In this document: positions 33,484 to 42,699 of the stretch, piece after piece
How positions within the stretch are numbered: the first letter of the stretch is position 1
Layout: the number at the start of each line of letters is the position of its first letter
From: Candidatus Kuenenia stuttgartensis
GTDB lineage: Bacteria > Planctomycetota > Planctomycetia > Gemmatales > Gemmataceae
NCBI GenBank assembly: GCA_945875585.1
Contig: CAMCLK010000007.1
Span: 1 to 64,000, forward strand
Direction of reading: 5' to 3'
Length of the DNA: 64,000 nt
Position numbers and translations under genes: made by a program
Notes under the pieces: generated by a model
The model's input: the letters and a program-made list of their open reading frames with translations, nothing else
Database searches by the model: none
What the model was told of the DNA's origin: nothing

Positions 33484-36400
33484 TTAGCCAAGGGAAATTG
33501 ATCCTGCGAATCCGCCTACCGAGGCAAAGAATGAGTCGATCTGTCTGAATGTTCTGCCATTGAATACGCGTACTTGAGGATTCTTCCCTCCCGCAGTCCC
33601 CGCAAGAATGTCAAGTTTTCCATCATTATTGTAATCTTGAACTGTCAGGGTCAGACCTCCCCGATAGTTTTGTGGGAAGGCAAAAAAGCTACCAATGGCT
33701 TGTCCGGGACGCGCGCCGCTGAAAACGGTCACAGTAGGAACAATTCCCGCACCTGAGCCGATCATTACTTCCGCCTTTCCATCACCATCCAGGTCGCCGG
33801 CAGCTACCACAATCGGGGATAGTGGAGGGATTTCAAAACCGTAGAAGCTGTGGAGGACATTACCCTGACTGAAAACTTTGACCTGAGGTGCCGTACCCCC
33901 AAGGGTTCCAACCACGATATCGTCCCTGCGGTCGCCATTTATATCGGCAGAAGCGATGCTGACGCCGCCATTATAGCCAGGGAAAGCGATAAAGCTTTGG
34001 ATCGGAGCAACGACGTTGATCGAGAATACCTTCACATGGCTTGGGCCATTCCCGCCAACGCCAACAATGATGTCTGATTTACCATCAGCGTTAACATCGC
34101 CGCTGGCAATATTGATTTGGCCATTAAAACCCGGGAATGCGTTGAAGGTACGCATGACCTGATCCGTTTTTCCATTGTAAACAATGATTTTGCCGGATGC
34201 TCCCTGACGTGCTGCAACAATGATATCGGGGGTGCCATCATTGTTGACATCTCCAGATGTGGCAACAATACCCCCCCTGTAGCTGGCAGGGAATGGTGCC
34301 AAAATGGTGCTTCGCGAGCCACGTTTGACTTCAACGAGATTGGGGCTACCAGCAACCGGAAGGGATACCACCAAAGGTTTGTTGATTTGCGTTTGAGCCG
34401 AAGGTGAGATCAGGAAAGTGCCAAGTAGTGGTTGTGTAGCTGGGGGAGTCAGAGGAACGCTATTGGCATCAGTGATGGTGGCATTTGCCGCGGTGGTTAC
34501 TGTGAAGGTTCCTGATCCGGTAATCTGATCCACAACAATGACTACATTTGCACCGCTTGTTGAGGTGGATGCGATTCGACCAGTCACCAATCCGGTTATC
34601 GATCGGATTACAAAATCAGACGGGCTAATCGTTGATCCGTCTATCGTATTTGAAAATGCAGCGGTGAATGAAACGCTGCTCGCGCGAGGATTGGGCGAAG
34701 TGTTGACATTAACAGAGACCAGGAATGGCGCGGGTGAAATAACGTAGGCCTGATTGGGTGATGGATTTCCAGTGGTGTTGATAAGATTTCCAGCCAGATC
34801 GGTGACGGCTGCGAATGGATTCATGGAAAGAGAAACTGTTCCGGAACTTGGCAGGCCGGCCACAGTTACCAGCCAAGTATCTGTTGCGATTTGACGAACA
34901 GCTTGAACAGATCCTGTGGATGCCCGGAAAGTGGAAGTGGCATTCACCGAGTCAGGGTTGACGGTTTCACTGAATTTAATCTGGAAAACGGCTGAAGGGG
35001 AGCCAAGTTGGGTTGACGAAGGGTTGCTGCGTGTTACTTCTTGAAGGGTTGGCCTAATTCTGTCAATGGAATAAACCTCACCCGCAAATGATGTCGTGCT
35101 GACGTAAGATTGATTCTCAAGCGAGACAATGGTGGCATTTGAATTAAGGGATAGTGCGATATCGCCCTGACCTGAAATGATTGGAACGGTTACCAGAAAT
35201 TGTTCGGGATGGCCTGTTAATGGCACTACAGACACAATGCCAACAACTGGACCTAAAGATGTGACCGAGAAATCACCCTTGTTTACAGTTGAGGCATCAA
35301 CTGCTGTGCTGAATGTAGCCAAATAGGTGACACTCGACGCATTTGTCGTGACAACAGTTGCGGGGTTGTAACGAACCAAGGATGTTATTGATGGTGCTGG
35401 TGGATTGACAACATAAAATTCACCAGATTGGAAGCCACCGAAGTTATCAACGGGAGCGCCAACATAAGTGAATGTGGCCGAAGGTTTAACTTGAAGTGAT
35501 AATGTTCCTGTACCAGGATTAAAGCCAGCTAGATCGACCCTTACGATGTAGTCGAGACTACCAGCTAGGGCTTGGCTTACAGAGCCCTTAATCGAGCCGA
35601 CTGTCAGGGTATCCGATTTTACAATTTTAAAATCGTCTGGATTAACGGATGATGGGTCAATGTTTCTGTTGAAACGGACTTGGAAAACAGCTTCGGGAGT
35701 ATTGCCAGTTGATGCGATAACTTCCTGTAAAGGAGATAAGCGAGTAATTGATCCTATAGGAGGAACAATTGGGTCAGGCAAATCCGCGTAAACAAGTGAA
35801 TTGAAGGCGGATGGTTCAGCTTGCCAATAAAATGCGTTTCCTGATACTGTCAGATTTGAAGGGTTGGAAGTCAGGGCGAAATTAGGATTGACGTTCAAAA
35901 CCAAATGTGTCGTCTGTGTGGCAAAATCGTACCGGTACAATTCCCGTCCGGATCCATCGTTAGCTGAGAAGTAAATACCATCATTGGTAACAATAAAGTT
36001 GGCAGGATCAGAACCGTTGATCGTGGCATCAGGATTCACCTTGCCATCATTGATTTCCTTAAGATGCGCCGAGTCGCCGGCAAGAAGCAAAGTTAATTCA
36101 CCAGAAGGGCTAATGATCCATGGTTCATTGCCAGTGGCGGTTGTTGTTTTGCTAAAAGTCTGGAAGCCTGATAATGACAATATTGTTCCGCCACTGAACG
36201 CTGCTGCCTCACCATCGGCCTGCAAGCCGTTGATTGTGTTGGCAAGCGAGAGGGTTGCGCCGTTCTGGTTGGCTGTCAGGTCGTCAGCAGGTACATAGAT
36301 CGCACCTGTTAATTTACCTTTCGAATCAAGGGAAGGGTTGGTCAGTTGCGCGATTTTAACAACAATATTTGTACCAATTTGCGAGTTGAAGAAAAGACTT

Positions 36401-39093
36401 CCCTGACTGAAAATAATAGCACCGGGAAGTGTTTCCAGATTAGCAGCATTCGCTTCGTAAAGTGTTACAGGCGTTCCGCTACCGGAACTGAATTTGATGG
36501 ACGCGTCATAAGGATCAACAGGATTGACTTCTTTGAAAACAATTCCGCCGTTCACCGCGATGATACTACTGATGGTATTGTTTGTCGGGTAGATAGGAGC
36601 GGATAGGTTTGACGATGAATATATCCCTGCGTTACTCAATCCAGCATCGGCGGCAAATACCAGATTCCCGTTAATGCTGGCAAGTGAAGCGCCGTTGTTT
36701 GGGAACGAAGCAACATAAGTAGACGTTATTGTGGTAATTGAGTAACCATCGAATTCATATAGGTATGTTCCATCTGCGATTTGCAGGTTTCCGTTAAATT
36801 GTCCAGCAATTGTTGGATTTGTGAATGATCCAGACGAAGGTACCGCTGTTGGAATTGCTGGCGTTCCCGCATCGGTTCCATCTGTCAAGTAAATGCCATC
36901 AGATTTTAGAAATGCGAGTAAGCCGTTGTAGGGTTGCAATGTGCCTTCAAAAATTCCGTATGCGGGTTGGGTTGAACTTGTAGCGCGTGTACCCGCGGAT
37001 GAGCCGTCAGTAGTATAAAAATCGCCATCAACAATGAAATAAGCTTGCTGATTTGAACCAGTCAAACTTCCAGGTGTTGGAGATGCGGTCGGTGACACCA
37101 ATCCGGCAGTTCTGGAAAGTGTCACGCTTGCTTTGTAGGTGCCGGCATTAGTATCTGTTCCGGCATTGAAATACAGATCATCGTTGACAGCAGATAGGTT
37201 TCCTGGCTGACTAAGTGTTCCCGATGGAACAGAGCTGCTGACCATAAAGGTTCCAGCTGGTGTTCCATCGGATGTCCATAAATCGTTTCTGGTGCTGGTC
37301 GTTCCCGTTGGAAGATCCGCGGTGAAATAAAGCCTGTTGTTAACAACGGTAAGATTCGTCGGGTTTGAACTTCGCTGGAGTTGGCGAAGTGGATCGGCAC
37401 CTATTGAACCTTTGGCAAGTTCAAAAACCTGCTGATCGAGAAGATTGCCAGCAAGGTCAAATTTGAGCGCACCCAACTCAATTCCTTGTGGGGCGCGGGG
37501 TGTTATTTCCAAGCTCCAATTTTGCAAAGTCCCTGAAATGCCAACAATAGAATCTGTAACCTTAAGTTGCCAAGTTCCTTTGGAACTTGTGCCAGCCAAT
37601 GCACTCAATGCGGTTATTGGACGGTACGAACCGGTGAATGGTGCTGTTCCTTGTCCAATAGACTGTGCCGCCATGTCATCAAAAACAGTGTTGACCAAAT
37701 TGTCGCCAGCGAATCCGTTACCATCGAACAGAGTAAACGGGGTTCCAGAAGGCGCAATTAATTCGATTTTGAGATTACTAAGCGTGGTGTGCGTGAGATT
37801 CGTTCGGATTTTCAATGAGCTGATTGAATAATCTGAACTGATCACAACATTGGAAGTGACGACTCCAGGTGTTGGATTGGCGATAGGAATTCCAGACGGA
37901 GTTGCATCTGGAATTGAATAGGCGCGCGGATTCCCAAATGTTTGAACAGCTCCAGTGTTTTGGGCAAAATCTGCTGCCAAAAAGAGTGTATTGTTCACTA
38001 CTTCCGCATTGGAAAGTCCCGTGGTTGGATCCAGTGACGAAGATGTTGCTCCGTTCAGGTCCTTATACAGAGTTGTGCCTGATAAGGTTCCGTTCGTGCG
38101 CCATAGTTCTGTGCTTCCCGATTGGGTTCCTGCAAAATAAACAAAGTTATTGACAGCGCGCATAGCTCCGCCAGAGGTGACACCATCGGGAAGTAGCGAA
38201 AGCGCGGAACCTGCTGGATTGATGACTGTGATTTTTCCGCCTACAGGTGTGATGGCCTGACAGTAAAGCGCATTGCCAACAGGCAATAGGTCCGTGATAC
38301 GTGAGGCTCTTGGAATCGTGATAATGTTTCCAGAAAATGTCGCGTCATCACGGTCTGAGACTGACGGATTGATCTGAATCAGAGACACATCTTCGGAGGA
38401 TTGTGTTCTCGTCAGGTAGATGCTTCCGTTGATGGCGTTTATGTCTGTTAAGTCGAATAGCTGATCTGCGATTACAGGTCCTGAGTTTCCGGATGTGTAG
38501 TTGACTGAGGTTATGGGTGACACTGATATGTTGCCATTGGCATCGTACTGTGTTCGATATACCCCAATTGTTGATTTTGTGATCATGAACACATCGCGTC
38601 CAATCGCCGCAATGTTTGTGACATCGTTTGGCGAATCCTGAATTTTTACGGCAGTGGTTTTCGTGACTGATGTTTTTGTTGTATTTCCACTGACAGTGGT
38701 TGTTGTTGATGCCATGTACAAGCTGTCGCCTGCTGAATCTGTGGCGATGAAGAATAGGCGACCATTAGCATTAATCAAATTGCGTGGATTCGATGAATTA
38801 ATTCCTGAAACGATGTCGTCAGCTAATGCCGCGCTGGAACCGGCAATTCTGAATAATTCATTTCCGGTGGTTGGAGTTGTGGCGCTGAAATAGACGGTCC
38901 CGCCTGCTTCTGTGTAATTGGTAGCTGAACCAAGTGCAACAGATTGGCCTGATGACTGATCCCATGAGAATGGGCCTGTAACGCCCAGAGAAGAAGGGAC
39001 GTCCCTTCCTTCCAATGCTTCCACAGTTAAGCGAACCGATTGACTCTGCTTTTTGGAAGCATTGGTACTTACAAAGCGATCTGTCCGGAACAT
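33484..39093 (-). CDS. giant secreted protein with ELWxxDGT, P-domain, Ig-like and FG-GAP repeats
   Basis: 1869 residues from ATG 39093. The N-terminus carries VEALEGRDVPSS at about 26-37, a form of the planctomycete LEPR-type sorting motif. It is followed by ELWxxDGT-like beta repeats (ELWRTNGTLSGTTLYKDL; LWTSDGTPAGTFMV). A proprotein-convertase P-domain-like module lies at about 405-535, with more beta repeats after it. Several Ig/Big-like repeats lie at about 1120-1560 (FQVRFNRNIDPSSVNPDDF-type). Five FG-GAP/VCBS units stand at about 1575-1865, each with a calcium-binding DxNxDG motif (DVNNDGTPD, DVNADGKSD, DINGDRRDD, DLDGDGKAE, DYNNDGKLD). Probably a surface adhesin or matrix protein. It lies between a HEAT-repeat gene and the DUF6134-like gene. 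Confidence 0.88.
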   Translation of the reverse strand: MFRTDRFVSTNASKKQSQSVRLTVEALEGRDVPSSLGVTGPFSWDQSSGQSVALGSATNYTEAGGTVYFSATTPTTGNELFRIAGSSAALADDIVSGINSSNPRNLINANGRLFFIATDSAGDSLYMASTTTTVSGNTTKTSVTKTTAVKIQDSPNDVTNIAAIGRDVFMITKSTIGVYRTQYDANGNISVSPITSVNYTSGNSGPVIADQLFDLTDINAINGSIYLTRTQSSEDVSLIQINPSVSDRDDATFSGNIITIPRASRITDLLPVGNALYCQAITPVGGKITVINPAGSALSLLPDGVTSGGAMRAVNNFVYFAGTQSGSTELWRTNGTLSGTTLYKDLNGATSSSLDPTTGLSNAEVVNNTLFLAADFAQNTGAVQTFGNPRAYSIPDATPSGIPIANPTPGVVTSNVVISSDYSISSLKIRTNLTHTTLSNLKIELIAPSGTPFTLFDGNGFAGDNLVNTVFDDMAAQSIGQGTAPFTGSYRPITALSALAGTSSKGTWQLKVTDSIVGISGTLQNWSLEITPRAPQGIELGALKFDLAGNLLDQQVFELAKGSIGADPLRQLQRSSNPTNLTVVNNRLYFTADLPTGTTSTRNDLWTSDGTPAGTFMVSSSVPSGTLSQPGNLSAVNDDLYFNAGTDTNAGTYKASVTLSRTAGLVSPTASPTPGSLTGSNQQAYFIVDGDFYTTDGSSAGTRATSSTQPAYGIFEGTLQPYNGLLAFLKSDGIYLTDGTDAGTPAIPTAVPSSGSFTNPTIAGQFNGNLQIADGTYLYEFDGYSITTITSTYVASFPNNGASLASINGNLVFAADAGLSNAGIYSSSNLSAPIYPTNNTISSIIAVNGGIVFKEVNPVDPYDASIKFSSGSGTPVTLYEANAANLETLPGAIIFSQGSLFFNSQIGTNIVVKIAQLTNPSLDSKGKLTGAIYVPADDLTANQNGATLSLANTINGLQADGEAAAFSGGTILSLSGFQTFSKTTTATGNEPWIISPSGELTLLLAGDSAHLKEINDGKVNPDATINGSDPANFIVTNDGIYFSANDGSGRELYRYDFATQTTHLVLNVNPNFALTSNPSNLTVSGNAFYWQAEPSAFNSLVYADLPDPIVPPIGSITRLSPLQEVIASTGNTPEAVFQVRFNRNIDPSSVNPDDFKIVKSDTLTVGSIKGSVSQALAGSLDYIVRVDLAGFNPGTGTLSLQVKPSATFTYVGAPVDNFGGFQSGEFYVVNPPAPSITSLVRYNPATVVTTNASSVTYLATFSTAVDASTVNKGDFSVTSLGPVVGIVSVVPLTGHPEQFLVTVPIISGQGDIALSLNSNATIVSLENQSYVSTTSFAGEVYSIDRIRPTLQEVTRSNPSSTQLGSPSAVFQIKFSETVNPDSVNATSTFRASTGSVQAVRQIATDTWLVTVAGLPSSGTVSLSMNPFAAVTDLAGNLINTTGNPSPNQAYVISPAPFLVSVNVNTSPNPRASSVSFTAAFSNTIDGSTISPSDFVIRSITGLVTGRIASTSTSGANVVIVVDQITGSGTFTVTTAANATITDANSVPLTPPATQPLLGTFLISPSAQTQINKPLVVSLPVAGSPNLVEVKRGSRSTILAPFPASYRGGIVATSGDVNNDGTPDIIVAARQGASGKIIVYNGKTDQVMRTFNAFPGFNGQINIASGDVNADGKSDIIVGVGGNGPSHVKVFSINVVAPIQSFIAFPGYNGGVSIASADINGDRRDDIVVGTLGGTAPQVKVFSQGNVLHSFYGFEIPPLSPIVVAAGDLDGDGKAEVMIGSGAGIVPTVTVFSGARPGQAIGSFFAFPQNYRGGLTLTVQDYNNDGKLDILAGTAGGKNPQVRVFNGRTFRQIDSFFASVGGFAGSISLG

Positions 39094-39152
39094 GGTAGTG
39101 GCCTCTTCTATATATGATTCACTTTGCCGAGTATCTGTTGAGGGTAAATTGG

Positions 39153-39878
39153 TTATCGTGGGGTGCCCAAATCAGGTCCTTGATCAGATTCATCTGATTT
39201 GTTGCGATCCTTGCGTACTGGTTGTGCTGTATCTGTTTTTTCCGTTTTTCTGAACCAAGACGTTAATGTTGGTACCACAGTTTTAGTTTGTTTTTCCAGT
39301 ACTGGTTTTTCGGTTCCAGATTGGGAGATTGCTGGAACAAGCTGTGGTTTACTTGATGAGAGTCCAGGCGCACGAATCACTTCAAGTGTTGAAGAAGGAA
39401 TCCCAGTGATGGCTGGTTCAGTTGTCTGCGATTGGTTTGTTGGTTTAATGGGGCTTCGATAACCCGCTAATTGATACGTGAATAATGAGCTCCGAGCTTG
39501 AAGGCGTACGCGCATGGACGTGTCGTTCACCATCGATTGTTCGAGTGCTAGTCCTACCTTGCTGTGTATTCCTTTGAGCTTTCCAAGGGATAAGGCAGAT
39601 TCAGCACGAACTGATGGTTTCTTGTCAGTTAGCAGAGCGTCTATCAGGGCTGGAATAATTTCAGGAAATTGAACCGGATCGAATTGCCTGAGTTCCTCTG
39701 CCGCGTCCGCTCTTAACGACTCATCTGGATTGGTTTTGATGACAGCTACTAATTCAGGCACCCGTTCGCGCGCTGGTTTTGCTTTTTGTGGCTTGCTGAA
39801 GATGCTTCCGCCGGCACTTGCTATGCAGCATATTTGTGCAGCAACCATGGTGGCAATGATATATTGGCGCGAAGGCAT
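39153..39878 (-). CDS. secreted HEAT-repeat protein
   Basis: 241 residues from ATG 39878. This start supplies a signal peptide (YIIATMVAAQICCIASAGG) that the long upstream frame would bury. Two to three HEAT-like helical repeats follow (VPELVAVIKTNPDESLRADAAEELRQF; EIIPALIDALLTDKKPSVRAESALSLGKL). The C-terminal tail is low-complexity, Ser/Thr/Pro/Lys-rich (about 150-241). Function unknown; probably a protein-interaction scaffold in the envelope. It ends 59 bases before the giant FG-GAP gene and is divergent from the Gfo/Idh/MocA gene, with 265 bases between them in which I see only a short taccgg / ccggta hairpin near 40083-40100. Confidence 0.75.
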   Translation of the reverse strand: MPSRQYIIATMVAAQICCIASAGGSIFSKPQKAKPARERVPELVAVIKTNPDESLRADAAEELRQFDPVQFPEIIPALIDALLTDKKPSVRAESALSLGKLKGIHSKVGLALEQSMVNDTSMRVRLQARSSLFTYQLAGYRSPIKPTNQSQTTEPAITGIPSSTLEVIRAPGLSSSKPQLVPAISQSGTEKPVLEKQTKTVVPTLTSWFRKTEKTDTAQPVRKDRNKSDESDQGPDLGTPR

Positions 39879-40143
39879 CGGCCTGGACTCCCATGGAAAG
39901 GTTGTTTCCAGCCCATCGGGCACGAAACATCCTTTCGCTGGGATCGACACTTGAAGCCATTGATCCGTCGATAAATTCACCACGGCGTGTATGGTTGAAT
40001 AGGGGAATGCCCTTCCTTGGTCGCATCTCCCGACGAATCGTTGTTTTCGGTTTAATTGGACCACTTTCGCCTGAGAGGGCTTTACCGGTTGTTTCCGGTA
40101 TCTAGTATCCCTCCATATCAACTCGTTGCGTGAGGAATCTGTC

Positions 40144-41172
40144 ATGGTCAGAATTGGACTCGCCGGTATTGGTTTCATGGGAATGATCCATTTTCTGGCG
40201 TCTCGGAAGCTCAAGGGAGCCCGTATCAAGGCCATCTTTAGCCGAGATGCCCGCAAGCGCTCAGGTGACTGGCGTGGCATTCAAGGCAACTTTGGCCCTC
40301 CCGGCGAAGTCATGGACCTTGCCGGAATTCAAGCATATGACGATTATCAGACGCTTCTGGATGACCCATCGATTGATCTTGTAGATATTTGTTCCCCAAC
40401 CGATCAACATGCCGATATGGCGATGAGGGCTTTGAAAGCCGGAAAGCATGTCCTTGTTGAAAAAGCGATCGCTCTGACTGTCCGGGAAGCGGACCAAATG
40501 ATCAAGGCGGCAGAGAAAGCTGGCAAGCTACTAATGGTTGCCCATGTGTTGCCATTTTTTCCCGAGTTTGCAGCAGCAGCGCGAATCATTGCAGAAGGCA
40601 AACATGGTCGTTTGCTGGGAGCTCATTTCACTCGGGTTATTTCCAAGCCAGATTGGTCTGCCGACATTGGCAACAGTGATAAAACGGGCGGACCTGCTAT
40701 AGACCTGCATATACACGATGCGCATTTCATCGGGTTGATTGCGGGAGTACCCGGCATGGTGTTCTCCAATGGACTCACGCGCGCTGACGAATCTGTCAGT
40801 TACCTGACAACCCAATATTTGTATGGCGATAATGGGCCTGCCATTTCCTGTTCAAGTGGCGACTTGTCGCAACCATCACGCGCATTCATGCATGGTTTTG
40901 ATATTTATCTGGAGCAGGCAACGCTTTCGCATCATTCCGGAGGCGTTCAGTTAACCATTTACGGAACGGGAAAAACACCCAAGGTTCCGAAATTGGTGGG
41001 TGGTGGCGACCCAATCAATGCTTTCACAGCAGAAATTCAGGCGGCAGTTGATGGAATTGCTGCTGGCGCGGTACCAGAACCACTTTCAGCTCAACTGGCA
41101 CGCGACGCACTAGCCATGTGCCATGTGGAATGCGATTCGGTGCGCTCTGGCAAAGTTCAGATTGTGCGTTGA
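40144..41172 (+). CDS. Gfo/Idh/MocA-family oxidoreductase
   Basis: 342 residues from ATG 40144 with GAGG eight bases upstream; a TTG 18 bases earlier is less likely. The N-terminal Rossmann fold is IGLAGIGFMGMIHFLA. The family block GKHVLVEKAIALTVREADQMI contains the conserved lysine of the EKP-type motif, here EKA instead of EKP. The active-site histidine region is GGPAIDLHIHDAHFIG. It probably oxidises or reduces a sugar or cyclitol with NAD(P); substrate unknown. No signal peptide. It is convergent with the first DUF1501 gene. Confidence 0.85.
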   Translation: MVRIGLAGIGFMGMIHFLASRKLKGARIKAIFSRDARKRSGDWRGIQGNFGPPGEVMDLAGIQAYDDYQTLLDDPSIDLVDICSPTDQHADMAMRALKAGKHVLVEKAIALTVREADQMIKAAEKAGKLLMVAHVLPFFPEFAAAARIIAEGKHGRLLGAHFTRVISKPDWSADIGNSDKTGGPAIDLHIHDAHFIGLIAGVPGMVFSNGLTRADESVSYLTTQYLYGDNGPAISCSSGDLSQPSRAFMHGFDIYLEQATLSHHSGGVQLTIYGTGKTPKVPKLVGGGDPINAFTAEIQAAVDGIAAGAVPEPLSAQLARDALAMCHVECDSVRSGKVQIVR

Positions 41173-41193
41173 AAAACAATGGCGGCATGCGCG

Positions 41194-41212
41194 ATGCCTT
41201 AGTATTAGGCAT
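41194..41212. terminator. weak bidirectional terminator candidate
   Basis: Stem atgcct / aggcat with a short AT-rich loop lies between two convergent genes and is followed on the plus strand by attgcgttatttt. The stem is short, so confidence is moderate. Confidence 0.45.
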
Positions 41213-41221
41213 TGCGTTATT

Positions 41222-42568
41222 TTAAAGGAGTTCGCGGACCGGTTCCTGATGGTCAAGCAGGTATTGAGGTCTTCCACTGTGGTCTGGGATAGTAGCGGTT
41301 TTGGCGTCGATTCCCATGCGATTGTATAGAGTGGCAAAAACTTCTTGATAATGCACAGGACGATCCTGAGGCACTTCCCCCAGACGATTAGTTGAACCAA
41401 TAACTTGTCCGGTTTTCATACCGCCACCAGCAAGAAGCGCGCATGATACCTGTGGCCAGTGATCGCGACCGCCATCTTTGTTGATGCGCGGGGTTCTACC
41501 AAATTCTCCCCATGCGATCACGCTCACATCTTGATCCAGTCCTCGGGCATGTAAATCTGCAACAAGTGCTGTAATACCTTGATCGAAACGCCCCAATTGT
41601 TCTGGTAATCGGGTGAAATTAGCACCGTGTCGATCCCAGCTTCCGAAAGAAAGTGTTACACATCGCACGCCCGCTTCTACTAATCGACGGGCCATCAGGA
41701 ATTGGTCCATCCAATGAGGCCCTGCGTCTTCACCAAATGCAGGGGCGGCGCTCCCTCTGCCATATCGGTCACGCGTTCGGCCAGGTTCTCGATCGAGGTC
41801 GAGGGCTTCGACCAATCGACTGGAGTTGAGCACCTCCAGCGCTTTGCGAGTGTTGGTATCCACGGCATTCATGGCACCGCTGAAATCAACTTCCCGGCGG
41901 AATTGATCGAAACTCGCCAGCATTGTCTTGCGGTCGTGGAGTCGATCTAGAGAGATGCCTTTCAGTCGCATGTTGGCCAAACCGGCACCATCGGGCTGAA
42001 AGGCGGCATGTGCTGCTCCGAGGAAGCCGGGTACGCCCGGATTTGAATAAGGCGCATGACCTGTTTTGATGGTCAGGCCAACAAATGGTGGAACTGTTGG
42101 GGTAACGGGCCCCTGAAGGCGTGAAACTGCCGCTCCAAGCGAAGGCTTGCCACTTTGTCGGCCGCCCGGCCCGATAGGATAACCGCTCATGCAAAGATCT
42201 GAAGCGTGCTGATCTGGGCAGCCATGAAGTGAGCGGATGATGGCAAACTTATCCATCATTTGTGACAATCGAGGCAAGTGCTCGCAGATCTGGATTCCGG
42301 GAACGTTGGTGGAGATGGGTTTGAAGGATCCACGAATTTCCACAGGTGCCTGCATTTTGAGGTCGTACATGTCTTGATGAGAAGGTCCACCTGACAGGTA
42401 AATCATAATGACTGATTTGTGCCGTGAACCACCTGTCGCGGCTTGTTCCGCGCGCATGATGCCCGGCAAAGAAAGGCCGCCCATTGCCAAGCTGCCGATT
42501 CTCAGAAAGTGTCGCCGCGATAGATGGTCACAGAAATCATTCGATGATTGGTCAACAATTGAAAGCAT
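41222..42568 (-). CDS. DUF1501 protein, Tat-exported (first of three)
   Basis: 448 residues. A Tat-type signal SRRHFLRIGSLAMGGLSLPG lies at about 17-36. The DUF1501 body, an alkaline-phosphatase/sulfatase-like fold, shows SVIMIYLSGGPSHQDMYDLK, the PVEIRGSFKPI block, VIAWGEFGRTPRIN and GGRDHWPQVSCALLAGGG with possible metal ligands. Planctomycetes have many copies, usually next to a DUF1549/DUF1553 cytochrome-like protein. None is present here. Function not established. It lies 131 bases after the second DUF1501 gene, on the same strand. Confidence 0.88.
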   Translation of the reverse strand: MLSIVDQSSNDFCDHLSRRHFLRIGSLAMGGLSLPGIMRAEQAATGGSRHKSVIMIYLSGGPSHQDMYDLKMQAPVEIRGSFKPISTNVPGIQICEHLPRLSQMMDKFAIIRSLHGCPDQHASDLCMSGYPIGPGGRQSGKPSLGAAVSRLQGPVTPTVPPFVGLTIKTGHAPYSNPGVPGFLGAAHAAFQPDGAGLANMRLKGISLDRLHDRKTMLASFDQFRREVDFSGAMNAVDTNTRKALEVLNSSRLVEALDLDREPGRTRDRYGRGSAAPAFGEDAGPHWMDQFLMARRLVEAGVRCVTLSFGSWDRHGANFTRLPEQLGRFDQGITALVADLHARGLDQDVSVIAWGEFGRTPRINKDGGRDHWPQVSCALLAGGGMKTGQVIGSTNRLGEVPQDRPVHYQEVFATLYNRMGIDAKTATIPDHSGRPQYLLDHQEPVRELL

Positions 42569-42699
42569 AACGAATCCTTGTGTAGGGTTGAGTTCGGGAA
42601 CAATGGCATGTTGTTGCAGCGCTAAGTTAATCTCGCCTTATGGGGTGCTACCACAGCTAAGGGTGATCAGGTCGTCACTTCTGAGCACTGATGTCTATT

